This document shows positions 9,266 to 20,285 of a stretch of 64,000 bases of DNA, in pieces. The stretch is taken from contig NZ_CP113941.1 of assembly GCF_029392675.1 (NCBI RefSeq), positions 1,345,001-1,409,000 of the forward strand, in the 5' to 3' direction. Position 1 is the stretch's first letter; each line of letters starts with the position of its first letter. The position numbers and the translations under genes were made by a program. The notes beneath the pieces are model-generated. The model was not told the DNA's origin. It saw nothing but the letters and a program-made list of their open reading frames with translations, and did not search any database. This DNA comes from Lactobacillus sp. ESL0684 (GTDB lineage Bacteria; Bacillota; Bacilli; Lactobacillales; Lactobacillaceae).

Positions 9266-10405
9266 TTATTCACCGCCATAAACATGGACTTGATAACTAC
9301 TATCAGCAGTTTCTTTGGCAACTAGTGCTTGAATATCGTTGACTGAGCCAATCTTGATTTCAATTGGAACATTGTTAGCCAAATACTTTTTTGCCGTCGA
9401 TAAGACTAACCGAGTAAAACTTTGTACTTGTTCATAACCATAAAATTGCGTCGTAATCGAAATATTTTCTTGCGCTAATTTACCATTTTCATACCGCAAA
9501 GTCGCCGTTACGCCACTGATATTAGGAAAATAGTTTTGAATTGATTCCTTAAAGCTGCTAAAGCTTGAAGCATCATTACTATTAATTGCCTTTTTATTTC
9601 CCACAGTTGGCAAGACTTCTGTTTGTGCAGAAATAGTTTTCCATTTAGCTATTTTACTACTATTAGCTGCTGCTGTCCCGCTCAAAAAGTAAGTTCCACC
9701 AACTAAAGAGTCTTTACTTTCTTTTGAAAATAGCCCAACAGTAATGGGGATATTTTTTAATGACTTCTTTTTGCGCAAACGTGCAACCACCTGCTCAGCT
9801 ATTTGCTTACCAGCCTGCTTTTGTTGCGCACGCGTAATCTGCTGCTGATATTCTGGACCACCACTAGTCTTTTGATAATAATCAATCGAGTTTAAAGCCA
9901 AACCAATACTAATACCACCAATATGATAATTAGAGCCAGAGCCAGTTAAATAGTCCTGCTCTAAAATTTCTTCTAAGTAATAAGGATTATATTGCTTACC
10001 CTTAGCTTTTTCAGGGTTAAGCCCTACTGGATTAGTCTTAGACTTGCGAGCCAGCCATTTATTAACAGTTGCAGCACTGAGATACTGTCCTTCTTGAAAA
10101 TAAAACGACTTGGTCGAATATTCTGCTTTAGAAATTTGCACCAAACCACGCTCAAGCTCGCGTGTATCAACGGAATTATCATTATCAGTGGCAGTTAATC
10201 CAGCAATCGGACTAGTAACATAATGACCATTCTTTAATAAAACCGTGTAACCATTATTACCCGTGTCAGTTGTTTGGTATGATTTTGTTTTTGTATTTTG
10301 CGTTGTCTTGGCATTATTAGCTAAATCAGAGTTTTTTAAATTACCACAAGCAGTCAAACTCAATCCTAATCCCAAGAGCGCAAACATCTGCAAATATTTT
10401 TTCAA
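9266..10405 (-). CDS. camS: CamS-family sex pheromone lipoprotein
   Basis: 379 residues with a lipoprotein signal peptide ending in LSLTACGN (lipidated Cys20), then a CamS-type extracellular domain (PF07537). In enterococci and staphylococci the cleaved CamS signal peptide gives rise to a sex pheromone; in lactobacilli the protein's role is unknown. It sits between ligA and gatC, the usual position in Lactobacillales, and shares their operon. The region after the lipobox is rich in Asn, Thr and Lys, typical of a surface tether. Confidence 0.9.
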   Translation of the reverse strand: MKKYLQMFALLGLGLSLTACGNLKNSDLANNAKTTQNTKTKSYQTTDTGNNGYTVLLKNGHYVTSPIAGLTATDNDNSVDTRELERGLVQISKAEYSTKSFYFQEGQYLSAATVNKWLARKSKTNPVGLNPEKAKGKQYNPYYLEEILEQDYLTGSGSNYHIGGISIGLALNSIDYYQKTSGGPEYQQQITRAQQKQAGKQIAEQVVARLRKKKSLKNIPITVGLFSKESKDSLVGGTYFLSGTAAANSSKIAKWKTISAQTEVLPTVGNKKAINSNDASSFSSFKESIQNYFPNISGVTATLRYENGKLAQENISITTQFYGYEQVQSFTRLVLSTAKKYLANNVPIEIKIGSVNDIQALVAKETADSSYQVHVYGGE

Positions 10406-10417
10406 TGTAATATTCCT

Positions 10418-12451
<2,034 letters not shown>

Positions 12452-12466
12452 CTAGCTTCAAATTCA

Positions 12467-14701
12467 TTATACCTTTTTAATTGGTGCAAATGCTGCTAAA
12501 AGCCGCTTAATTCCTTGACCGGTAAAAGCAATGTCGAGTTCCATGTCTTCACCCGTACCATTAACCTTAGTCACCACACCGCGGCCCCATGATTTATGCT
12601 CTACTTGATCGCCAATCTGCCAACCTTCATGCTCAGCACCAATTGCTCCTTTAGGCTTGACTTTAGGTGTATAAACTTGCGCACGTGCGCGTTCATCAGC
12701 ACGTGCAAACGGTGCAGCTTGTACCTCAAAGTTACTTGTTGGAATTTGCGGATTAACCACTTCCAAATCAGCGCTATCAATCTCTTCCAAAAATCTTGAA
12801 GGTGGATTATTTTGCGTACGACCATACATCATCCGTGAATAAGCATTAGTCAAAAATAGCTCTTGTTTAGCTCTAGTAATTCCCACATATGCTAAGCGAC
12901 GTTCTTCTTCTAACTGATCGTCTTCTAGCAGGGCACGTGATAATGGAAAAATCCCATCTTCCATTCCTACTAAGAAAACTACCGGAAATTCCAGACCCTT
13001 AGCAGCATGCAAGGTCATTAAGGTCACTTGCTGCTCACTATCAACCAGGTCATCCTGATCACTTAATAGCGAAACTTCCGCCAAAAAATCACTTAACCTA
13101 CTAGCATCATCACTATCTGCCTCATATTGATCGTCAAAATGTTTGGTAACTGATAAAAATTCATCTAAGTTTTCTAACCTAGTTTCAGCTTCAATCGTGT
13201 GCTCAGCCTTAAGTGCAGCAGTATAACCAAAGTCTTGCAAGATCTTTTCAGTTAAACCAGTTACGGTATGATCACCACTGTACTTAATTGCGTCTCGTAA
13301 TTTAGCACCAAAATCACTCAACTTGCTGGCAGCACGCGTGGCTATCTTAGACATACCAATACTGCTTAGCGCATCTAACAGTGTAAAATTATTTTCCTGT
13401 GCAAAAGCCAAAAACTTATCAACTGTCACGGCACCAATTCCACGCTTAGGTGTATTAATAATCCGATTAAAACTGAGAGTATCACTAGGATTAGCTACTA
13501 ACTTCAAATAAGCCATAATATCCAAGATTTCCTTACGATCATAGAATTTATGACCACCAACTATTTTGTAAGGAATATTAGCCTTCACAAAAGCTTCTTC
13601 AACCGTTCTTGATTGCGCGTTTGTGCGATATAATACGGCAAAATCTTGATATGAACGCTTTTTTTGGTCAACCTCCTCTTGAATTTTAGCTATGAGGTAG
13701 TGCGCCTCATCATCGCCGCTTTGTGCTTTATAATAGGTAACCTTAGCTCCTGATCCTTGATCGGTCCACAGATTTTTCGACTTACGATTACGATTATTTT
13801 TAATAACTGCGTTCGCAGCCGCTAAAATATGACCAGTAGAACGGTAATTTTGTTCCAACTTGACTGTTTGCACGCCATCAGCTTGATAGTCACGCTCAAA
13901 GTTCATAATATTTTCCATATTGGCACCCCGCCAACCATAAATTGATTGATCGGCGTCACCCACCACACAAATATTTTTATGTTGAGCAGCTAATTCATGA
14001 CAAAGTTCATATTGCGCCTCATTGGTATCCTGATATTCGTCAACTAATAAATACCGAAATTTATTCTGATAATAATGTAAAACTGTTGGCTCTTGTTTAA
14101 ACAAGACGAGCGTTTGCATAATTAGATCATCAAAATCCATAATCTGATCGCGCTTTAAGCGGTGTTGATACTCCTGATAAACTTTCGCCGCCATTTTTTC
14201 AAATGGTGAACTGCTACTAGCCGCATAAGCATCAGGAGTTAATAAATTATTCTTCGCATTAGAGATAGCCGATAAAATTCCACGCGGTTCATACATTTTA
14301 GGGTTAACATTTAATTCTTTTTCAATATGCTTGACCAAAGTCAATTGCTGAGCCGAATCAGCGATTGAAAAGTTATGAGTATAGCCAATTTTGTCCGCAT
14401 CACGTCGTAAAATTCGGACACAAAGAGCATGGAAAGTCGACATCCAAATATCTCCAGCACTAGGACCTAGCAATTTTTGCTCACGTTCACGCATTTCACT
14501 AGCTGCCTTATTAGTGAAAGTAATTGCCAAAATATTCCAAGGCAAAACTTGCTTTTCTTCAACCAAATAAGCGATTCGTCTAGTTAACACGGAGGTCTTC
14601 CCCGATCCAGCTCCTGCAACAACTAACAATGGTCCTTCAGTTATTTTAACCGCTTTTTGCTGCTGCGGATTTAATCCTGCTAAAATTGCTTCTTCACTCA
14701 T
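12467..14701 (-). CDS. pcrA: ATP-dependent DNA helicase PcrA (UvrD/Rep family)
   Basis: 744 residues with superfamily-1 motifs in order: the Q motif LNPQQQKAV, Walker A VVAGAGSGKTSVL, Walker B LLVDEYQDTNEAQ, motif III VVGDADQSIYGWRGA, and VTLMTLHAAKGLEFPVVFLVG. It unwinds DNA 3' to 5' in repair and rolling-circle replication. I prefer ATG at 14701 to the upstream one at 14716, because AAGGG lies eight bases ahead of it and nothing comparable precedes the other. It is the first gene of the operon; a TACAAT-like -10 box lies upstream near 14740. Confidence 0.96.
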   Translation of the reverse strand: MSEEAILAGLNPQQQKAVKITEGPLLVVAGAGSGKTSVLTRRIAYLVEEKQVLPWNILAITFTNKAASEMREREQKLLGPSAGDIWMSTFHALCVRILRRDADKIGYTHNFSIADSAQQLTLVKHIEKELNVNPKMYEPRGILSAISNAKNNLLTPDAYAASSSSPFEKMAAKVYQEYQHRLKRDQIMDFDDLIMQTLVLFKQEPTVLHYYQNKFRYLLVDEYQDTNEAQYELCHELAAQHKNICVVGDADQSIYGWRGANMENIMNFERDYQADGVQTVKLEQNYRSTGHILAAANAVIKNNRNRKSKNLWTDQGSGAKVTYYKAQSGDDEAHYLIAKIQEEVDQKKRSYQDFAVLYRTNAQSRTVEEAFVKANIPYKIVGGHKFYDRKEILDIMAYLKLVANPSDTLSFNRIINTPKRGIGAVTVDKFLAFAQENNFTLLDALSSIGMSKIATRAASKLSDFGAKLRDAIKYSGDHTVTGLTEKILQDFGYTAALKAEHTIEAETRLENLDEFLSVTKHFDDQYEADSDDASRLSDFLAEVSLLSDQDDLVDSEQQVTLMTLHAAKGLEFPVVFLVGMEDGIFPLSRALLEDDQLEEERRLAYVGITRAKQELFLTNAYSRMMYGRTQNNPPSRFLEEIDSADLEVVNPQIPTSNFEVQAAPFARADERARAQVYTPKVKPKGAIGAEHEGWQIGDQVEHKSWGRGVVTKVNGTGEDMELDIAFTGQGIKRLLAAFAPIKKV

Positions 14702-14780
14702 GAATTTTCCCTTCATTAAAAGCTTGCATAACTATTTTATTGTACCAAAAAACTCAGCACCTTTTGGGCAAATTATCTTA

Positions 14781-15428
14781 CTAATTATCGTATTGCTCCA
14801 AATTATATTGCTTAATCAATTTGATCAATTTGTCCGCATAATTCGGATCAGTCGCATAACCATCTTGAACTAGGGCATGTGCCTGTTTTTCATAATCTTT
14901 AGCTGCCAAAACATGTCGGTATTGCCGATGATTCCAGGTTGTTCCTTTTTGAAAAAGTTCTGCATGAGCTCTAATTGAAGCTTCATATGAATCATAAATT
15001 TGAAAACGGGCTTTAACCTCAACCCACTTGCCTTTAACATATTCTTTAGTCGTCAAAACAGCTGAAGTATTAGGATTAGTTCCCTTAACTCCAAATAGGT
15101 TGTTGTATTTTTGTGATAAGCTACTTTGACCATAGTCACTTTCTAAACATGCTTGCGCAATCGTGATACTGGGTAGTAAGTCATAACTTTGATCAACTTT
15201 TTTGGCAATTGGACCAATCTGTTTAATAAACTGCTTGTGCTGCTTGATAACTTTTTCACGTGCTTCTTTGCGAGCCAATTGCTCTTGACGAATCTGTTCT
15301 GATTCAATCGCTTGATTTCGATAATATCGTGCACCAGCTAAAACTACAATTAATAAAAATAAGATAATAAAGGTAGTAATTATAATCCGCCAACTAGATT
15401 GTTTTTTACGTTTACGCTTTTTTGCCAT
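14781..15428 (-). CDS. Membrane-anchored peptidoglycan glucosaminidase
   Basis: 215 residues. A Lys/Arg-rich N-terminus (KKRKRKKQS) and one transmembrane segment (about residues 14-35) are followed by a glucosaminidase domain (PF01832, as in LytG and AcmA) with AQACLESDYGQSSLSQKYNNLFG carried in two adjoining parts, and a catalytic Glu in LESDYG. It cleaves glycan strands in the wall and probably acts near the membrane because it has an uncleaved anchor and no LysM or SH3 wall-binding repeats. It is a monocistronic gene between pcrA and tRNA-Leu, on the same strand. Confidence 0.87.
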   Translation of the reverse strand: MAKKRKRKKQSSWRIIITTFIILFLLIVVLAGARYYRNQAIESEQIRQEQLARKEAREKVIKQHKQFIKQIGPIAKKVDQSYDLLPSITIAQACLESDYGQSSLSQKYNNLFGVKGTNPNTSAVLTTKEYVKGKWVEVKARFQIYDSYEASIRAHAELFQKGTTWNHRQYRHVLAAKDYEKQAHALVQDGYATDPNYADKLIKLIKQYNLEQYDN

Positions 15429-15540
15429 GAAATTTTCCTTGCTTTAAAAATCCTGTCTTAAGTATAACCCGACTGCGGGTAATTGTTGATTACTGTAAAC
15501 AATTTTTAACCAAAAAGTTTTGCTTTGAGGGTTTTTTAGG

Positions 15541-15568
15541 CAAAAAAAATAGAGCCAATAGCTCTATT
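15541..15568 (-). terminator. Terminator of tRNA-Leu
   Basis: Minus-strand stem AATAGAGC/GCTCTATT with a five-base loop, followed by a run of T, just past the tRNA 3' end. Confidence 0.85.
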
Positions 15569-15574
15569 ACATCA

Positions 15575-15660
15575 TGCGGGCAAGAAGACTCGAACTTCCA
15601 CGATCTAAAAACGATCACAAGATCCTTAGTCTTGCGCGTCTGCCATTCCGCCATGCCCGC
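15575..15660 (-). tRNA. tRNA-Leu (anticodon UAA)
   Basis: 86 bases on the minus strand with a perfect seven-base acceptor stem (GCGGGCA/TGCCCGC). The anticodon stem CAAGA/TCTTG encloses loop CTAAGGA, giving anticodon TAA, which reads UUA and UUG. A long variable arm (GATC...GATC) and the T arm GTTCGAGT complete a class II leucine tRNA. The 3' CCA is not encoded, so it must be added enzymatically. It is flanked by its own promoter (15673-15701) and terminator. Confidence 0.95.
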
Positions 15661-15672
15661 AATACATGTATT

Positions 15673-15701
15673 ACTATACCCTAAAAATCGATTCAGCACA
15701 A
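15673..15701 (-). promoter_or_regulatory. Promoter of tRNA-Leu
   Basis: TTGTGC (15696-15701), a 17-base spacer and TATAGT (15673-15678), thirteen bases ahead of the tRNA 5' end. Confidence 0.7.
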
Positions 15702-15893
15702 GGTGTTGCGACCACTTTTTCCTAAAGAATGTACAACAGTATCTAAAAATTGGAGGCACACTAAACAATTACAACAAGCAAAATCATCAATCGTTTAGAA
15801 AAAATTGATATCTCAGTGCTATACTGAATAAAGTACTAATTGCGCAGGCTAGCATTAGCTGATTTGCTAAAAATTTGTAAGGAAGTATAAATT

Positions 15894-17099
15894 TTGAGAG
15901 AAAAAATTTTTCGTAAGTGGCATGTTTTTCAAACCATAGCTCAAATGATTTTTTGGATCGCTATTGGGATTTTTACTATAATTAATCCCAATCATCTTAT
16001 TTTTAAAAAGCGACTGTCTAATGGAGTAATGTGTTTAATGCTTTTAGCAATGCTCATCTTACAATTAACAATATCAAAGCCAGAAAAACGAGACAACCAT
16101 TGGACACAGCTTAATCACTACCTACAGGTTTTTCTAATCGGTATCACCCTTCAAGGTAGCGTAAGTACCTTTTTAGCATTTGTTCATAAATATCATATTT
16201 TAAACTTTAATTTTTGGACTATTTTAGCTACCCTCTATTCTCTTATAATGTACTTGCCACTAGCCCAGCTTGCTCTGGCTAAGATCAAAAACAATTGGGG
16301 TCGCATGTTTATGCTGGCATTTGTCATCTTTTCATTTGCGCTTAGTGGACCCACTTTGGCTGGCAACAGTTCTCACTTATACTTACAGCCATTGCAACTG
16401 CTAAATAACTCTGGCGTCACGGGAACTATTGCTCTGCTTTTAATCACATTACCAGTAATGCACGAATGGGGATTCGCCAGTCCTCATTTTAAAATAAGTA
16501 GGAATGCCGGTCTAGGAGTATTGACATTTATTGTGCTGGTAATCTTTGTTGACATTATGTTCAACAGCTTCAATGTTTCATCATCATTCAAAAACCTCTT
16601 CACAGCTTGGGATTTCAAATTCGTCAAAGTCAGTTGGATGTTCACATTAGAAGCTTGCGAAGCCGGTATTGCCGAGGAATGGCTTATGCGTTACTGCATG
16701 AGTCGCCTGCTAATGCGGCAATTCAGCAATAGTAAAAATATGATTATGTGGAGTGTCATAGGTAATGGCATACTTTTCGGTCTTTTTCACTTTGGCAATA
16801 TTGCTGGACAACCTGCTAGTGCAACGTTTGAGCAGATGTTCTCTGTCGCCTCATGGGCATTATTGATGACTGCAATTTACCTGTATACAGATTCTTTGGC
16901 AATTAATATGGTTTATCATGGAATCTATGACATGCTGGCATTTTATACCAGCGGCTCAGTTCATGAAGCTGTTCCCGATGCTTTTACTTGGCAGATTGAT
17001 ATTTTACTTTTCTTTATTTATGCCTCTGTTGCCTATTTCCTAATTTCAGGAAAACGCAAAAAGACAATTGAACTAAACTTGGCTAATAATGGGATATAA
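15894..17099 (+). CDS. CPBP (CAAX/Abi) family intramembrane metalloprotease, orphan paralogue
   Basis: 401 residues, about nine to ten membrane segments. All CPBP motifs are present: EExxxR (Glu261, Glu262, Arg266), FxxxH (His299) and the last HxxxD-type motif with His342 (VYHGIYD). The protein is an evident paralogue of the CPBP gene in the bacteriocin-like locus at 45997: both start with the same K-I-x-RKWH pattern, share LYSLIMYLP and end in YFLISGKRKK. In lactobacilli CPBP proteins often give bacteriocin immunity. No peptide gene or exporter is adjacent here. The start is TTG at 15894 with ribosome site AAGGAAG. Confidence 0.87.
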   Translation: MREKIFRKWHVFQTIAQMIFWIAIGIFTIINPNHLIFKKRLSNGVMCLMLLAMLILQLTISKPEKRDNHWTQLNHYLQVFLIGITLQGSVSTFLAFVHKYHILNFNFWTILATLYSLIMYLPLAQLALAKIKNNWGRMFMLAFVIFSFALSGPTLAGNSSHLYLQPLQLLNNSGVTGTIALLLITLPVMHEWGFASPHFKISRNAGLGVLTFIVLVIFVDIMFNSFNVSSSFKNLFTAWDFKFVKVSWMFTLEACEAGIAEEWLMRYCMSRLLMRQFSNSKNMIMWSVIGNGILFGLFHFGNIAGQPASATFEQMFSVASWALLMTAIYLYTDSLAINMVYHGIYDMLAFYTSGSVHEAVPDAFTWQIDILLFFIYASVAYFLISGKRKKTIELNLANNGI

Positions 17100-17172
17100 A
17101 GAACATTCTTTATGAAAGTATACAGTCAGAATAACTAATAGATATTAACTAAATAATCTTTGATGAATAATG

Positions 17173-17212
17173 AAAAAACATGTATTTGCCCGTTCGCAAA
17201 TACATGTTTTTT
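17173..17212. terminator. Strong bidirectional intrinsic terminator
   Basis: A 16-bp perfect stem (AAAAAACATGTATTTG with its complement, eight-base loop CCCGTTCG) between the convergent CPBP and ABC-exporter genes. Confidence 0.9.
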
Positions 17213-17263
17213 ATCAAATTCCAAAAATTAAATTATAACTCTTAACCTCTTCCAATAAGAAAA

Positions 17264-19018
17264 TTAATTAACCATTTGTTCATTGACATAGCGTGCATAT
17301 AATTGATGGTGCTGCATCAAATATTGGTGCGTTCCCTGACCAGTAATTTGTCCGTGCTCAATAAAGTAAATCTGATCAGCATTCACAATCGTTGCTAGCC
17401 GATGCGCAATTACCAGAGTTGTTCTGCCCACCATCAATTGATCAAGCGCTTGTTGAACCTTGCTTTCTGATTCAGAATCTAAACTAGCCGTAGCCTCATC
17501 CAACATTAGAATCTTAGGATCCCGTAAAAAAGCACGTGCAATCGCAATTCGTTGCTTTTGACCACCAGATAAGTTAATGCCACGCTCACCAATCTTAGTT
17601 TCTAATTGATCTGGAAATTCACGCACAAATTGATCTGCATAAGCCAAACTTAAACCATGCCAAAGTTCAGCATCACTTAAACTTTTACCTAAGCCATATT
17701 CCAAATTATCGCGAATAGTACCAGAAAAAATTGCACTATTCTGAGACACATAACCAATTTGAGAACGCCAGTTATGTAAATCAACTTCAGCAATATCCTG
17801 ATCGCCTACCTTGAATTGCCCCTGATCAGGCTGATAGAAACGTTCTAGCAGAGCAAAAATCGTTGACTTTCCGCCACCACTAGGACCAGCAAAAGCAATT
17901 ACCGTATTGGGCTGAGCGCTAAAAGTAATGCTATGCAAAACTGGTTCACCAGAATGATAACTAAAACTAATATCGTTTGCAGTTAAAGTTTTACCCTCAA
18001 CATTAATTTTATGATTAGCCAACCCTTCTTTTTCAGGAGCCAGCCTCAGAATAGACTGAATTCGCTCAGTTGAACCCATCGCCTTTTGTAATTGGGAAAA
18101 GAATGTCGCAAAGTTGGCTACTGGCTCGATTACATTGAACAAATATAGCAAAAAAGCAACCAAAGTCCCGTTAGATAGGGTTCCTTGACTGATTCGGAAA
18201 ATGCCATACGCCAAAATTCCAGCAAAGACCGCCATCATGACCGTAGTCATAACTGGCTGCAAAATTGCCTCAACTCGTGCACTTTTAATCCCAATCCCAA
18301 AAATTTGGTTAATTAAACCTTGACCACGCTGTTGCTCAAATTTTTCACCATTACTGGCTTTAATCAAACGTACCTCGGATAATTTTTCACTCACATCACC
18401 ATTAAACTTTGCCGTTGCCGTCTGTAATTTACGCCCAAGGTGGGCCATAATCCGACCTACTGGTAATAAAATCGCTACAACAATTGGTACCAAAACAAAC
18501 ATCAACGCTGCCATTTGCCAATCCATTACAAAGAGAATTATTAATGAAAACAGCAACTGGATTGCCCCAGTAATAAAATTAGGGAATTGTGAAGCAATCA
18601 AATCCTTAATTACGCCAGTATCATTGACCAACCGTGAACTACTTTCACCAGCTTTAGTGGAGTCAAAATAGCTTAGTGGTAATTTTAACAAATGTGACCA
18701 GAGCTTTTCCCGCAGTCTTTTAACAGCATCTTCACCAAAATAACGCAAAATATAGCCACTAATCGTACCCAAAATTAATTGAGCCACAAAAATAGCGATT
18801 AACGCGATTAAAATCGTAAAGTTAAACTTACTAAAACTGCTAGTATCAACTAAATTACGGGTCATAAGTGGCAAAATTAAATTAACACCGCTCGTAATCA
18901 TGCTAAAACCAATCCCAACAAAAAATAACACTTTTTTCAGTTGTAATTCATTAAGCAGATGGAAAAAATCTTTTAATTTTACGCGATCTAACTCATCTTT
19001 ACGTGACTTAAACGTCAT
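17264..19018 (-). CDS. ABC multidrug exporter, fused permease and ATPase half-transporter
   Basis: 584 residues: an N-terminal six-helix ABC transmembrane domain (about 30-320), then an ATPase domain with Walker A GPSGGGKS, signature LSGGQKQRIAIARA, Walker B ILMLDEATASLD and the H-loop IAHRLAT. The layout and the QFPNFITGAIQ/AGESSSRLVNDTG region match the LmrA/BmrA type, which works as a homodimer to expel hydrophobic drugs or lipids. It is a single-gene unit between the bidirectional terminator and the glycan operon. The substrate is unknown. Confidence 0.92.
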   Translation of the reverse strand: MTFKSRKDELDRVKLKDFFHLLNELQLKKVLFFVGIGFSMITSGVNLILPLMTRNLVDTSSFSKFNFTILIALIAIFVAQLILGTISGYILRYFGEDAVKRLREKLWSHLLKLPLSYFDSTKAGESSSRLVNDTGVIKDLIASQFPNFITGAIQLLFSLIILFVMDWQMAALMFVLVPIVVAILLPVGRIMAHLGRKLQTATAKFNGDVSEKLSEVRLIKASNGEKFEQQRGQGLINQIFGIGIKSARVEAILQPVMTTVMMAVFAGILAYGIFRISQGTLSNGTLVAFLLYLFNVIEPVANFATFFSQLQKAMGSTERIQSILRLAPEKEGLANHKINVEGKTLTANDISFSYHSGEPVLHSITFSAQPNTVIAFAGPSGGGKSTIFALLERFYQPDQGQFKVGDQDIAEVDLHNWRSQIGYVSQNSAIFSGTIRDNLEYGLGKSLSDAELWHGLSLAYADQFVREFPDQLETKIGERGINLSGGQKQRIAIARAFLRDPKILMLDEATASLDSESESKVQQALDQLMVGRTTLVIAHRLATIVNADQIYFIEHGQITGQGTHQYLMQHHQLYARYVNEQMVN

Positions 19019-19120
19019 TACTTTACCGACTTTCTCTTTTTGGTCTTAATTATATTTTCTAAATAAAAAACACTAAGTATACTTGATTAATTATATTGCA
19101 TCCATATCGTTATGCAAAAT

Positions 19121-19585
19121 TTATTTTGTAACATTAGAATTAATTAACTTAAGTTGACCGCCGCAGCGTCCACATCGGTAACGATACAGATTAACTCGGC
19201 GAACCCTAGCATATTTTTGTCCACAACTTTGACAAATATAATGATAATTTGTCTTTTTACAGCGTCTTAAACCAATATCTGGCGTATATCTCAGACCACC
19301 AACTTGTTTTAGCAAAACTTGAAAATCACGATCACAATGCCGATATCCCTGTCCTGATAAATGGAGATGATAATGCGTTAATTCATGCTTAATAATCCCA
19401 ATTAAATCAGTCCGATATTTTTTTGCCAGAAAATGCGCATTAATTTCAAGATGATGATCACTTAAATGATAACGGCCACCAGTAGTTGTCATCCTCGTAT
19501 TAATTTTAACTTGATGAGTAAATGGTAATCCGAAAAAATCTAATGAATCTTGTTGCACCAAATATTCTAATTCTGCTTGTGTCAT
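19121..19585 (-). CDS. SprT family zinc-binding protein
   Basis: 154 residues with the SprT-like metalloprotease motif HELTHYHLH (His67, Glu68, His71) and a C-terminal zinc ribbon CQSCG...CGRCGG (two Cys pairs), the standard SprT arrangement. Its cellular role in bacteria is uncertain. The ATG directly abuts the stop of the glycosyltransferase gene upstream (19586), so it appears to be the last gene of the surface-glycan operon, an unexpected association. The usual length of YdcK/SprT in lactobacilli is about 150, so the gene is intact. Confidence 0.88.
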   Translation of the reverse strand: MTQAELEYLVQQDSLDFFGLPFTHQVKINTRMTTTGGRYHLSDHHLEINAHFLAKKYRTDLIGIIKHELTHYHLHLSGQGYRHCDRDFQVLLKQVGGLRYTPDIGLRRCKKTNYHYICQSCGQKYARVRRVNLYRYRCGRCGGQLKLINSNVTK

Positions 19586-20284
19586 TTATCTGAAAAACCG
19601 AGCATACAAAGCCGCTTGCCGTTTAGTTTTAATTCTAACTTTAAGTGCTGTTACCAATTTGCGTTTAAGCGGCTTAGCGCCTTCCATCCAAGTACCAGTG
19701 AAAACATGAATCGTTTTAGAATCAGCAGAGGGATTACATAAAACCCCATCTGGATAAACCTTAATACCAGTTTTGAGCATTTGAGCTTGATTGTTAGGCT
19801 TAGCGCCATACTTATTTTTGAGGATATCAGCAACCGATAATGTGTTAACTCCAGCTAGCTGATGGTCTTTATCAAAAGTAAAATCGCGATCATCATAATA
19901 GTCTAGCATGTCCTTAAGTAGCGGATGCCCTTTTTGCGCACCAAAAACTGCAGTAAAAGGATTATCAGAATTTTCAAAGCCAACAAAAGCTCGATTTGCT
20001 AGTAATGAATGTAAATTATCTAGTACTAATACATCAGTATCTAAATAAATACCACCCATTTCGTAAACTGCTTTGGCACGAATATAGTCAGATACAAAAG
20101 CCCACTTTTTTGCTTGATAAGCTTGCTCAACATACTTATTTTCATGAATATCAAAATTAGTTTCATTCCACTCTATTATTTGATAATCTGGTAAATGTTT
20201 TTGCCAAGTTCGCATACAGCGCTGAATATTTTTAGGTTTCGGATTACCGCCAACCCAAACGTAATGAATAATTTTGGGAATCAT
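19586..20284 (-). CDS. GT32-type capsular polysaccharide glycosyltransferase
   Basis: 232 residues. It opens with MIPKIIHYVWVGGNPKP and carries the DxD motif as Asp82-Thr-Asp84 in GGIYLDTDVLVLDN, with WAFVSDYIRAKAVYEMGG ahead of it; this is the Gly_transf_sug (GT32, OCH1-like) pattern of capsule mannosyl- or galactosyltransferases. It transfers one sugar from a nucleotide sugar at the inner membrane face. It begins one base after the flippase stop, so it is cotranscribed. Donor and acceptor cannot be read from sequence. Confidence 0.87.
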   Translation of the reverse strand: MIPKIIHYVWVGGNPKPKNIQRCMRTWQKHLPDYQIIEWNETNFDIHENKYVEQAYQAKKWAFVSDYIRAKAVYEMGGIYLDTDVLVLDNLHSLLANRAFVGFENSDNPFTAVFGAQKGHPLLKDMLDYYDDRDFTFDKDHQLAGVNTLSVADILKNKYGAKPNNQAQMLKTGIKVYPDGVLCNPSADSKTIHVFTGTWMEGAKPLKRKLVTALKVRIKTKRQAALYARFFR

Positions 20285-20285
20285 T

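Noticed and set aside
15490..15768. 92-codon minus-strand open frame spanning tRNA-Leu
   Set aside because: It reads through the tRNA gene and its terminator and has no recognisable domain or ribosome site.
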